Assembly (NCBI GenBank): GCA_028291345.1
Contig: JAQGIF010000377.1
Location: forward strand, 1 to 45,788
Origin: Rhodospirillales bacterium
GTDB lineage: Bacteria; Pseudomonadota; Alphaproteobacteria; BOG-932; Roseiterribacteraceae
Direction of reading: 5' to 3'
Length of the DNA stretch: 45,788 bases
The notes under the pieces are model-generated. The model did not search any database. It worked only from the letters and a program-made list of their open reading frames with translations, and had not been told where the DNA came from. Below, one piece after another: positions 1 through 6,579 of this stretch (position 1 is its first letter; every line of letters begins with the position of its first letter). The translations under genes were made by a program, and so were the position numbers.

Positions 1-325
1 TGGGGGGCGACCCCTAAGTTAAAGAAGGCACTCGTGCGATCCCTGCGCGCCTGTTGGTAACCGTGGTGCGAGGGTTGGGAACCTTCTGGGCTCGGCGCTT
101 TTAGGTCTTCACATGAAAGCGATAACCCGGGAAGACCATGACCGATCAGCCCACAACAAGCCTTGCGCTTGCAACGCTCGCCTTGTTGGAAATCTTGGCC
201 ATGCCAGAGAACGTTTATAATTCGCCGATTTTCCCGTCGATTTCCCGGGCTTTTCAGTCCTGAATTGACACGTTTATCAGTTTCCGCTTCGATCTAGGAT
301 GCGAGCTAGCAAGGGCCAACGGCAC
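1..325. other. Left-edge region without a convincing gene
   Basis: No recognisable protein is encoded here. A 41-codon ORF at 138-263 (+) starts with ATG and has a GGGAAG stretch upstream, but its product resembles nothing I know. A perfect TATAAT lies inside it at 213-218 with no good -35 at normal spacing. A perfect TTGACA at 265-270 could be the -35 of a promoter for the small gene that follows, but the hexamer 17 bases downstream (TTCGAT) is a poor -10. Confidence 0.3.
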
Positions 326-514
326 ATGATGGACAGCGAATCTCAATATCTCAGCAGAGCCGATGTCGCGCAACGCGAGGCAGACCGATGCACCGATCCG
401 CAAGTTTCCGCCATATACCGTTTCCTGGCCAATTCATGGCGGTTTTTGGCCTATCAAGCTGCAAGACAGGATTCCTATAAATTCTTGGGCTCGGAGTTCG
501 GCACGCGGCACTGA
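326..514 (+). CDS. Small hypothetical protein, 62 aa
   Basis: This short soluble protein has no enzyme motif. Its middle is helix-prone: an A-D-V-A-Q-R-E-A segment is followed by S-A-I-Y-R-F-L-A-N-S-W-R-F-L-A. That layout, an N-terminal polar helix and then a Y/W/L-rich helix, resembles many short alphaproteobacterial proteins of unknown function. I chose the ATG at 326; an adjacent ATG at 329 is equally possible, and an upstream ATG at 299 would add nine atypical residues. No strong Shine-Dalgarno is visible. The function is unknown, and the call rests on composition and on the lack of a better ORF on either strand. Confidence 0.5.
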   Translation: MMDSESQYLSRADVAQREADRCTDPQVSAIYRFLANSWRFLAYQAARQDSYKFLGSEFGTRH

Positions 515-544
515 GGTTGTGACCGTACGCTGGAGGCACGGTCG

Positions 545-798
545 ATGAACAAGAGCTTTACCGCCAAACTTCAGAAGTCGCCGGCAAAGGGCGGCTGGAC
601 TTCTGTGGTAATACCAGATTCGGCGGCGTTTTTCGGCACGAAAGGTCTCGTAAAGGTCAGCGGCACGATCGATGGCTGCGCCTTTGAAAGCGCCTGGGGG
701 ACGGGACCCACTAAGTGCCGGTCAAGGCCGGTATTCGGAAAGTGATTGGTAAGAAAGCGGGCGACGAGGTTAGTGTCCGTATAACGGCACGGTTTTAA
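545..798 (+). pseudogene. Broken DUF1905-family gene
   Basis: The first frame, from ATG 545 with a GGAGG at 532-536, reads like the N-terminal half of a DUF1905 protein: G-G-W-T-S-V-V-I-P, then F-F-G-T-K-G-L-V-K-V-S-G-T-I-D-G. After about residue 51 the family pattern continues in another frame: D-G-T-H, a stop TAA where lysine is expected, then V-P-V-K-A-G-I-R-K-V-I-G-K-K-A-G-D-E-V-S-V, ending at 798. Around 690-705 a few residues normal for the family are also missing, which suggests a small deletion. So there is a frameshifting deletion plus a nonsense codon. The ribosome binding site is intact, which fits recent decay. A 66 aa truncated product ending at 745 could still be translated. Confidence 0.72.
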
Positions 799-981
799 GG
801 TTCCACTCCCAAACCTGAAACTCCGCTCATGTCCTACGGGCGAACCGGCGTTCGATGTGAAAATCGGGTGGGCCGTGCTCACGATGTCAGAGGCCAAAGA
901 TCGCGGGATGCAGGAACAACCGGCTGCTGTCTGCGCTATAACATCAGATCGCCACGCCGAACGCGTTAAGGTGGATGGCTT

Positions 982-1158
982 ATGCCGAGCAAGCGCCGCA
1001 GACGGCCTGAGCTGCACAAATATTCATCGATCGCCCAGCGCCCGCCTCTTGAAGATCGCGCGCCGCAGAGGCGGGCCAGGATGATCATGATCCTGGTCGT
1101 CGCGCTGCTGATTGCCGGATTTGTCGCCGCAATGCTCGTTTTCAGAGGCCGGCTGTAG
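982..1158 (+). CDS. Small one-helix membrane protein, 58 aa
   Basis: The ORF starts at ATG 982 with an AAGGTGG ribosome-binding stretch at 968-974. The product has a very basic N-terminal tail (four arginines at residues 5-8, more at 27-33). A single hydrophobic segment follows at about residues 34-53, M-I-M-I-L-V-V-A-L-L-I-A-G-F-V-A-A-M-L-V, and then the short end F-R-G-R-L. Basic residues on the N-terminal side suggest that end stays in the cytoplasm. No family is recognised. The clean amphipathic and hydrophobic layout and the ribosome binding site are the reasons to believe it. A perfect 7-bp stem at 1201-1225 lies just downstream. Confidence 0.55.
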   Translation: MPSKRRRRPELHKYSSIAQRPPLEDRAPQRRARMIMILVVALLIAGFVAAMLVFRGRL

Positions 1159-1200
1159 GCTGGCGCGTTCCGCCCAAGCTCTTGTTGCCTGGCCTGGTCA

Positions 1201-1225
1201 CGGGCAGGTCTGTCATGGCTGCCCG
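1201..1225 (+). terminator. Possible hairpin after the 58 aa protein
   Basis: CGGGCAG at 1201-1207 and CTGCCCG at 1219-1225 form a perfect 7-bp stem with an 11-base loop. No T tract follows, so it is not a standard intrinsic terminator. It may stabilise the 3' end of the transcript or be incidental. Confidence 0.25.
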
Positions 1226-1280
1226 CAGGCTGCTGGTCTGAAGTTGCCGGACATTTAGGTAATTGATTCAACTTCATATG

Positions 1281-1308
1281 TTGACAGCCGACAGAATAAA
1301 CATCTAAT
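1281..1308 (+). promoter_or_regulatory. Sigma-70-type promoter for the riboswitch leader
   Basis: A perfect -35 TTGACA at 1281-1286 is separated by 16 bases from TCTAAT at 1303-1308, which matches the -10 consensus in five of six positions. Transcription would begin near 1314-1316, right at the 5' edge of the riboswitch that follows. This placement supports both calls. Confidence 0.65.
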
Positions 1309-1314
1309 TACCTC

Positions 1315-1430
1315 ATTCATTGGGGAGTAGCCGCCCTCGGATTCATAGAGGGGCTCGCGTCAACATCCTTGGCTTCGGTCATGGCGCGATCGGTCGATTC
1401 GACTTGGCGAGACCACTGGTATCGACGTTC
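1315..1430 (+). promoter_or_regulatory. yybP-ykoY manganese riboswitch
   Basis: Three hallmarks of the yybP-ykoY RNA family occur in the right order: GGGGAGTAG at 1322-1330, GTCAACAT at 1359-1366, and GGCGAGACC at 1406-1414. The closing stem can form between CATTGG (1318-1323) and CCACTG (1413-1418), with one mismatch. A second stem forms from AGCC...CCTC after the first motif and GAGGGGCT before the second. Downstream, GGGTCGG (1437-1443) can pair with CCGACCC (1474-1480). That stem lies immediately before the AAGG ribosome-binding sequence of the exchanger gene, so control of translation initiation is plausible. This RNA class is established as an Mn2+ sensor that usually turns on manganese exporters. 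The identification is by eye, without a covariance-model score. Confidence 0.85.
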
Positions 1431-1493
1431 GTCCGTGGGTCGGGCGAGGGCGTCGAACCATTGGCTCGTGCGTCCGACCCTGAAGGCTCTTGG

Positions 1494-2501
1494 ATGAACC
1501 CCGTTTATTTAACGATTCCCCTGCTCCTCGGCTCGGCCGTGGTGATCTATCTTGCGTGCGAATATTTCGTAAACGGCGTGGAGTGGGTCGGCCGAAAATT
1601 CGCGGTCGGCCAACAGGCCACGGGCACAATCCTTGCGGCTTTTGGCACTGCTTTGCCGGAAAGCGTGGTTACCTTCGTCGCTGTGGTCTTCGGCGCCACG
1701 GCAGCGCAGAAGGCGATCGGCGTGGGCGCCGCGTTGGGCGGCCCCCTTGTCTTGGGAACCATTGCCTACGCGGTTGTCGGTTTGACACTTATCATCTGTC
1801 GTCAGCAGCTGCCGAAAACCGCTGCGATCAGAAGCGACTTTAAAAAATTAAGTCGTGATCAGGGCTGGTTCCTCTGGATCTTCATCGTGAAGGTCGCACT
1901 GGGTCTGGTCGCATTTGCCTATAAGCCATGGCTCGGAATCGTTTTTCTCGGCGCCTACGCAGCATATTTCCGGAAGGAGATGCGCGGCGGGCAGATTGAG
2001 GTAGAAGGCGAGCTTGAGCCTCTCAAGTTTATGCCCACGAGAGCGGCCCCGGAGACCTGGGCCGCCGTGACTCAGACCCTCTTCGCACTGGGTGTGATCT
2101 TCATAGCTTCAAGAATATTCGTCAGCCAGTTGGATGCGCTCGGACCAATGCTTGGAATCAAGCCACAGTTATTGGCCCTGCTTCTCAGCCCGATTGCGAC
2201 GGAGTTGCCCGAGACTCTGAATGCTGTGATCTGGGTTCGGCAGGGCAAACATCGTTTGGCGCTGGCGAACATCAGTGGCGCCATGATGATTCAAGCGACT
2301 ATGCCGACCGCGCTCGGCTTGTTCTTCACTCCGTGGCTACTTGACCGATCTCTCATCCTCGGCGCCATCGTCACGACTCTCGCGGTCGGGGCGATGTTCC
2401 TGGCATTTCGGCAGGGCTTTATCTCCCGGACATTCTTATCGCTTATGGGCCTGTTCTATGTCGCTTTTGCAGTGTTGCTCCTGATCCTTCGTCTGGGATG
2501 A
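1494..2501 (+). CDS. CaCA-family sodium/calcium-type cation exchanger, 335 aa
   Basis: This polytopic membrane protein has two inverted alpha repeats. The first contains G-T-A-L-P-E-S (residues 51-57) and the second S-P-I-A-T-E-L-P-E-T-L-N (232-243). The glutamates in these motifs are the expected cation ligands. A hydrophilic loop at about residues 105-125 and a second at 160-190 separate the two halves. The ATG at 1494 is chosen because the protein becomes membrane-like exactly there and an AAGG lies upstream. A longer reading from 1320 would run through the riboswitch and is rejected. Because a manganese riboswitch precedes it, the likely job is export of Mn2+ (inference); Ca2+ is the alternative. 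Confidence 0.85.
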   Translation: MNPVYLTIPLLLGSAVVIYLACEYFVNGVEWVGRKFAVGQQATGTILAAFGTALPESVVTFVAVVFGATAAQKAIGVGAALGGPLVLGTIAYAVVGLTLIICRQQLPKTAAIRSDFKKLSRDQGWFLWIFIVKVALGLVAFAYKPWLGIVFLGAYAAYFRKEMRGGQIEVEGELEPLKFMPTRAAPETWAAVTQTLFALGVIFIASRIFVSQLDALGPMLGIKPQLLALLLSPIATELPETLNAVIWVRQGKHRLALANISGAMMIQATMPTALGLFFTPWLLDRSLILGAIVTTLAVGAMFLAFRQGFISRTFLSLMGLFYVAFAVLLLILRLG

Positions 2502-2587
2502 ACCAAGGTTCGACAGAGGGTCGATGCTGAACGCGCTAACGCTTACCGGTGACCTTCCGATTGCGCACTGCGCGCCGCGCCGCGCCG

Positions 2588-2612
2588 GGAACCAATTGAA
2601 CGTGAGATGTTT
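2588..2612 (+). promoter_or_regulatory. Possible EcfG-type general-stress promoter
   Basis: GGAAC at 2588-2592 is followed after 16 bases by GTT at 2609-2611. This matches the GGAAC-N16/17-(C)GTT pattern known for the alphaproteobacterial general-stress sigma factor EcfG. The base before GTT is T rather than the preferred C. It would place a transcription start about 45 bases before the Rrf2 gene. Confidence 0.35.
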
Positions 2613-2663
2613 GTTTTCATGGGGCCGGCCGAAGCGCTCGCCGCATTTATGAGATCACGAACG

Positions 2664-3182
2664 ATGGCGCTGCTTTCATCGAAATTCATGCGGACCCTCC
2701 AACTCGTTCTGGATGCCGCCGTCAATTTCAGGCGAAGGCGAGTCAATGGGGACGAGCTTGTAGGACGGCAGGGATATCCCCCGCGCTATTACGAACCCAT
2801 ACTGAACGCGCTGGTGAAAGCAGGCATTCTGAAAGGCGCGCGTGGGCCGAATGGCGGCTATCACTTCAGCGCGGACCCGGAAGATATAACGCTGGCAGAT
2901 ATCGAGCATGTCGTTTCCAGCACCTCGATAAAAAAAGCCGAGGATACCGGTGAGCCGATTCCCATGCGAACCATGGTGACTGGGCCGCTATTTTCAGAAA
3001 TAGCAAAACGGTGGACCAGGCATTTGAGCGCGATCACCATCGCGGATCTTTGCCGGAAGGCGATGCGACTGTCCGGCGGCCGGGACTTACCGGTGGGGAC
3101 AATGCAAACCGCGGATCGAACTATCCCCTACGCCGACGCTCAGCCTTATGAAGAGGCGGAAATGCCTCCGCCGACGTCTTGA
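2664..3182 (+). CDS. Rrf2-family transcriptional regulator, 172 aa
   Basis: The N-terminal winged helix-turn-helix of the Rrf2 family is clear: a basic helix, then G-Y-P-P-R-Y-Y-E-P-I-L-N-A-L-V-K-A-G-I-L and the wing R-G-P-N-G-G-Y. The second half has the usual dimerisation helix ending I-T-I-A-D-L-C-R-K-A. There is one cysteine in the whole protein, so the three-cysteine Fe-S ligand set of IscR or NsrR is absent. The C-terminal tail of about 35 residues, rich in proline and acidic residues, is longer than usual. The start is placed at ATG 2664, where the homology begins; an ATG at 2607 is possible. It is a paralogue of the Rrf2 protein beside cysK in this window. Its target is unknown. Confidence 0.82.
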   Translation: MALLSSKFMRTLQLVLDAAVNFRRRRVNGDELVGRQGYPPRYYEPILNALVKAGILKGARGPNGGYHFSADPEDITLADIEHVVSSTSIKKAEDTGEPIPMRTMVTGPLFSEIAKRWTRHLSAITIADLCRKAMRLSGGRDLPVGTMQTADRTIPYADAQPYEEAEMPPPTS

Positions 3183-3299
3183 GATATGAACAATAGTGCG
3201 ATGTACGGAGTTGTGGTCGCTAGCGGCAACCTTTTTAGCGTAGTGCGATACTCATTCCCGTGTTTCGGCGGTGGTATTTGAACAGCATCCCCAGAGACC

Positions 3300-3605
3300 A
3301 TGAACGATGCAGCGACCGAATGGGAAAGACTTATGATTTTTGAAACGGACTCGGCACGCAATATTTTGTCGGCATTCATTGCGGATGTTAGCAGTGGCAA
3401 GCATGGCGGTGATCCCGAGCTCGTGGCGATCCTGCTGGAGCATCTTCTCCTGCAAGGCGGCTTCAAGATCCTTTCGCGCGAGCCCGATGAGCGGATATTG
3501 CTGGCCGGCGTGCGTGCGACCGCGCCTGACGACATATGGCGCGAGATATGGGACGCGGTGGGCAGCCACGATCTCGATGGAGACGAGAACTACACGCCTG
3601 CTTAA
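3300..3605 (+). CDS. Hypothetical protein, 101 aa
   Basis: This acidic, soluble, helix-rich protein carries the stretch D-P-E-L-V-A-I-L-L-E-H-L-L-L-Q-G-G-F in its middle and an acidic C-terminus. I recognise no family. The start is ATG 3300; an internal ATG at 3333 (90 aa product) has a better GGAAAG sequence just upstream and may be the true start. Reverse-strand ORFs over the same bases are rich in Arg, Ser and Pro and look like shadows. It could be transcribed with the Rrf2 gene or alone from the 117-base gap upstream. Confidence 0.5.
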   Translation: MNDAATEWERLMIFETDSARNILSAFIADVSSGKHGGDPELVAILLEHLLLQGGFKILSREPDERILLAGVRATAPDDIWREIWDAVGSHDLDGDENYTPA

Positions 3606-3780
3606 AGGCTGTATCGGGTCGGGCGCGGCGGCAGTAACGGTAGGCAGCGACGCTTGCACGTGCCTCACCCGTACGCCATTGCGCGAATCGGGGGTCCCCG
3701 GGCACTATGGCTTTTGCGATGCGGAATAGGTAAATTCCACAGAACTGGGCCGCACCATCGCCCGAATAGAGTATTGGACC

Positions 3781-4719
3781 ATGCAGGTAATCCTAGCTCA
3801 GCCCCGCGGATTCTGCGCCGGCGTCGAGCGCGCCATCGAAATCGTCGAGCGTGCGATCGATAAATTCGGCGCACCGGTCTATGTCAGGCACGAAATCGTT
3901 CATAACCGCCATGTCGTCGAAAGCCTGCGCGCCAAGGGTGCGCATTTCGTCGATGAACTGGACGAGGTGCCCCCTGGCGGCATCACGATTTTCAGCGCGC
4001 ATGGTGTCGCCCAGTCGGTCGAAAAGGCAGCGGCCGAACGCGGCCTGCCGGTTATCGACGCGACTTGTCCGCTGGTCTCCAAGGTGCACATCGAGGGGCG
4101 ACGCTATGCGGCGCAGGACCGCACCGTGATCCTGATCGGCCATGCCGGCCATCCCGAGGTCGAGGGCACGATGGGGCAGATCCCCGGCGGCGTTCATCTG
4201 ATCTCCACGGTCGGAGACGTCGCCCGGCTCGAGGTCGCTGACCCTGACAAGCTGGCTTACGTCACCCAGACCACGCTCAGCGTCGACGATACCCGCGCAA
4301 TCATCGAGGCGCTACGGGCGCGGTTCCCCGCCATTTCGGGGCCTGACACTAAGGATATCTGCTACGCTACTCAGAACCGACAGCGCGCGGTGCGCGAACT
4401 CGCTACGGTTGTAGACGTTCTGCTGGTAGTGGGCGCGCGCAACAGTTCGAATTCCAACCGGCTCGCCGAGATCGGTACCGAGCTCGGTATTCCCAGCTAT
4501 CTGATCGAGGACGCCGAGGCACTGAACCCCGACTGGATCGCTGGCAAGACCTCGATCGGCATCACTGCGGGAGCCTCGGCGCCCGACACTCTGGTCACCG
4601 AACTGATTGAAACATTGCGCCGATATGCCGACATCCAGGTTTCGGCGCTGCCGGGCGTCGATGAGAATGTCAGGTTTCGTCTGCCGCCCGAACTTACGGA
4701 TCGGGCCAAAGTAGCGTAA
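3781..4719 (+). CDS. ispH: 4-hydroxy-3-methylbut-2-enyl diphosphate reductase
   Basis: This is the last enzyme of the MEP pathway. It converts HMBPP to IPP and DMAPP using a [4Fe-4S] cluster. The three cluster cysteines are C12 (G-F-C-A-G-V), C96 (D-A-T-C-P-L-V) and C194 (D-I-C-Y-A-T-Q-N). The substrate and proton-relay residues H41, H124 and E126 (H-P-E-V-E-G-T) are present. The length of 312 aa is normal. It sits 40 bases before hpnH and probably shares its transcript, which links isoprenoid supply with hopanoid modification. The ATG start coincides with the conserved N-terminus. Confidence 0.97.
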   Translation: MQVILAQPRGFCAGVERAIEIVERAIDKFGAPVYVRHEIVHNRHVVESLRAKGAHFVDELDEVPPGGITIFSAHGVAQSVEKAAAERGLPVIDATCPLVSKVHIEGRRYAAQDRTVILIGHAGHPEVEGTMGQIPGGVHLISTVGDVARLEVADPDKLAYVTQTTLSVDDTRAIIEALRARFPAISGPDTKDICYATQNRQRAVRELATVVDVLLVVGARNSSNSNRLAEIGTELGIPSYLIEDAEALNPDWIAGKTSIGITAGASAPDTLVTELIETLRRYADIQVSALPGVDENVRFRLPPELTDRAKVA

Positions 4720-4759
4720 TATATGTTGAGTCCGCGTTTAGCGGATCAGGAGGTTATCC

Positions 4760-5923
4760 ATGGGCTTAGCGCTCAACCAGGTACTCAAAGTCGGCGCCTA
4801 TGTCGTCAAGCAGCAGCTCAAGGGTGTAAAGCGCTATCCGCTGGTGCTGATGCTCGAGCCTTTGTTCAAATGCAATCTCGCCTGCTCCGGCTGTGGCAAG
4901 ATCGACTACCCGGACGAGATCCTCAATCAGCGCCTATCGGTCGAACAATGCCTCGAGGCGGTCGACGAATGCGGCGCACCCGTCGTTTCCATCGCCGGCG
5001 GCGAACCGCTGCTGCATAAGGAAATGGCTGAGATCGTACGCGGCATCATCAAGCGCAAGAAATTCGTCATCCTCTGTACCAACGCCCTGCTGCTGGACAA
5101 GCGCATGGACGAGTACGAGCCCAACCCCTATTTCACCTGGGACATCCATCTCGACGGCGACCGCGAGATGCATGACGCCGCGGTTGATCAGAAGGGCGTG
5201 TATGACCGCGCCGTCGCCGTGCTGAAAAAGGCCAAGGCGCGCGGCTTCCGTGTCTGCATCAACACCACCCTGTTCAACAATGCCGATCCCGAGCGCGTCG
5301 CGAACTTCTTCGACGATATCAGCAAGCTGGGCATTGACGGCATCATGACCTCGCCGGGCTACGCCTATGAGCGCGCCCCCGACCAGGCGCATTTCCTGAA
5401 TCGGACGACGACCAAGAACTTGTTCCGCGACATCCTCCGCCGCGGCAAGGGCAAGAAATGGATGCTGGGCCACTCGCCCCTGTTCATGGATTTCCTGGCC
5501 GGCAACCAGACCTATGAATGCACGCCGTGGGGCAATCCGACCCGCAATTATTTCGGCTGGCAGAAGCCCTGCTACCTGATCGGCGAAGGCTATGTCAGCA
5601 GTTTCAAAGAGCTGATGGAAACCACGGATTGGGATGCTTATGGGGTCGGCAATTACGAGAAATGCGCCGATTGCATGGTCCATTCCGGCTTCGAGGCGAC
5701 CGCGGTTATCGATTCGGTGAAACATCCGCTGAAGGTGGCGATGGCCGCGATTCGCGGGCCGCGCACCGAAGGCCCCATGGCTCCGGATATCTCGCTGGAT
5801 AACCAGCGCCCGGCCGAATATGTCTTCTCGGACCATGTGAGGACCGCTATGGAGCGGCTGAAGCACACACCGAAAGCCGCCGCCAATTCCGATGCCAGCG
5901 TCTACGCGGAAAGCGCGGAATAA
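4760..5923 (+). CDS. hpnH: Adenosyl-hopene transferase, radical SAM
   Basis: HpnH joins the 5'-deoxyadenosyl group of SAM to diploptene, the first step in building the extended hopanoid side chain. The radical SAM signature C-N-L-A-C-S-G-C (C38, C42, C45) is present, followed by the S-I-A-G-G-E-P-L glycine-rich motif. A C-terminal set of cysteines occurs in the N-Y-E-K-C-A-D-C region. The 387 aa length is typical. A strong AGGAGG at 4748-4753, six bases before the ATG, fixes the start. The gene converges on hpnG, whose stop lies only 3 bases away on the other strand; the two products act in consecutive steps. Confidence 0.96.
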   Translation: MGLALNQVLKVGAYVVKQQLKGVKRYPLVLMLEPLFKCNLACSGCGKIDYPDEILNQRLSVEQCLEAVDECGAPVVSIAGGEPLLHKEMAEIVRGIIKRKKFVILCTNALLLDKRMDEYEPNPYFTWDIHLDGDREMHDAAVDQKGVYDRAVAVLKKAKARGFRVCINTTLFNNADPERVANFFDDISKLGIDGIMTSPGYAYERAPDQAHFLNRTTTKNLFRDILRRGKGKKWMLGHSPLFMDFLAGNQTYECTPWGNPTRNYFGWQKPCYLIGEGYVSSFKELMETTDWDAYGVGNYEKCADCMVHSGFEATAVIDSVKHPLKVAMAAIRGPRTEGPMAPDISLDNQRPAEYVFSDHVRTAMERLKHTPKAAANSDASVYAESAE

Positions 5924-5925
5924 GC

Positions 5926-6579
5926 CTAACGAGCCAGGCGATGAGTAGCGCGGCGCAGCGATTTGAGCGCCGCTCCAGTCTGCCGGGCTGTCCTGATCAG
6001 GGCCGGAATTTGTCCGGGGTTGCTGAGCACCGACCATAGGACGGCCAGCAGACGCGGTCGTCCCGATGGGCTCAGTGGCAGCAGGGCTGCCGGAGGCAGG
6101 CCGTGGCCCGCCGGATCGGCAATAGCGCGCAGCGCGACGAACGGGATATTATGCTCCATCGCCACCTTGGCGATCGCGGCGCTTTCCATATCGACCGCCA
6201 GCGCACCAGTCCGGGCGAAAATGGCAGCCTTTTCGCCCGGCGACGCCACAATCGTCCAGGCGCCATAGATCGCGCCGCTATGGCTCTTCACGATATTCGC
6301 CGATCCAGCCAAGGCCGGATAGGCCTCGAAATCGGTGATGATTTCCGTCGCAATCACTCGCGATCCGGGCCGCAAGCCGGGCGACAGCGCCCCGGCGATG
6401 CCAAAGCTCATTAAGGTCGTCACGCCGCTATTGATCAGTTCGAGCGCTTGGCGCGCCGCGACCTCGGGCCTGCCACCCGAGCAGAGCACGTGCGCCGTCA
6501 GCCGCCGCGCCAGTTTGGCCTCGGAGGCTAGGCCGACGACGATGCCGATCTCGTCGAATGGCGGGCATTTCGCTGTCAC
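5926..6579 (-). CDS. hpnG: Hopanoid-associated nucleosidase/phosphorylase
   Basis: HpnG removes adenine from adenosylhopane to give ribosylhopane, or phosphoribosylhopane by a phosphorylase route. The 217 aa protein belongs to the nucleoside phosphorylase/MTAN fold. Visible motifs are G-L-A-S-E-A-K near the N-terminus, S-F-G-I-A-G-A-L, and the substrate-binding V-D-M-E-S-A-A-I. I chose the GTG at 6579 because it overlaps the shc stop codon (A-T-G-T-G-A) and gives the normal family length. The open frame continues upstream inside shc, but that part is unlike the family. It is the last gene of the reverse-strand hopanoid operon. Confidence 0.93.
   Translation of the reverse strand: MTAKCPPFDEIGIVVGLASEAKLARRLTAHVLCSGGRPEVAARQALELINSGVTTLMSFGIAGALSPGLRPGSRVIATEIITDFEAYPALAGSANIVKSHSGAIYGAWTIVASPGEKAAIFARTGALAVDMESAAIAKVAMEHNIPFVALRAIADPAGHGLPPAALLPLSPSGRPRLLAVLWSVLSNPGQIPALIRTARQTGAALKSLRRATHRLAR

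Noticed and set aside
78-103. GGAAC near 78-82 as an EcfG promoter
   Set aside because: No GTT occurs at 16 or 17 bases downstream.
138-263. 41-codon ORF with a GGGAAG upstream
   Set aside because: No similarity, contains a perfect TATAAT inside, and chance ORFs of this size are common.
571-1017. 148-codon reverse-strand frame over the DUF1905 remnant
   Set aside because: Low-complexity Ser/Thr/Pro/Arg composition and no start signal; the forward strand carries recognisable DUF1905 sequence.
1320-1493. 58-codon extension of the cation exchanger
   Set aside because: It translates the riboswitch and its downstream stem; the membrane protein starts at ATG 1494.
4934-6037. 367-codon open frame antisense to hpnH
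   Set aside because: High-GC shadow: Gly/Ala/Arg/Asp-rich product without family features, fully opposite a well-supported radical SAM gene.
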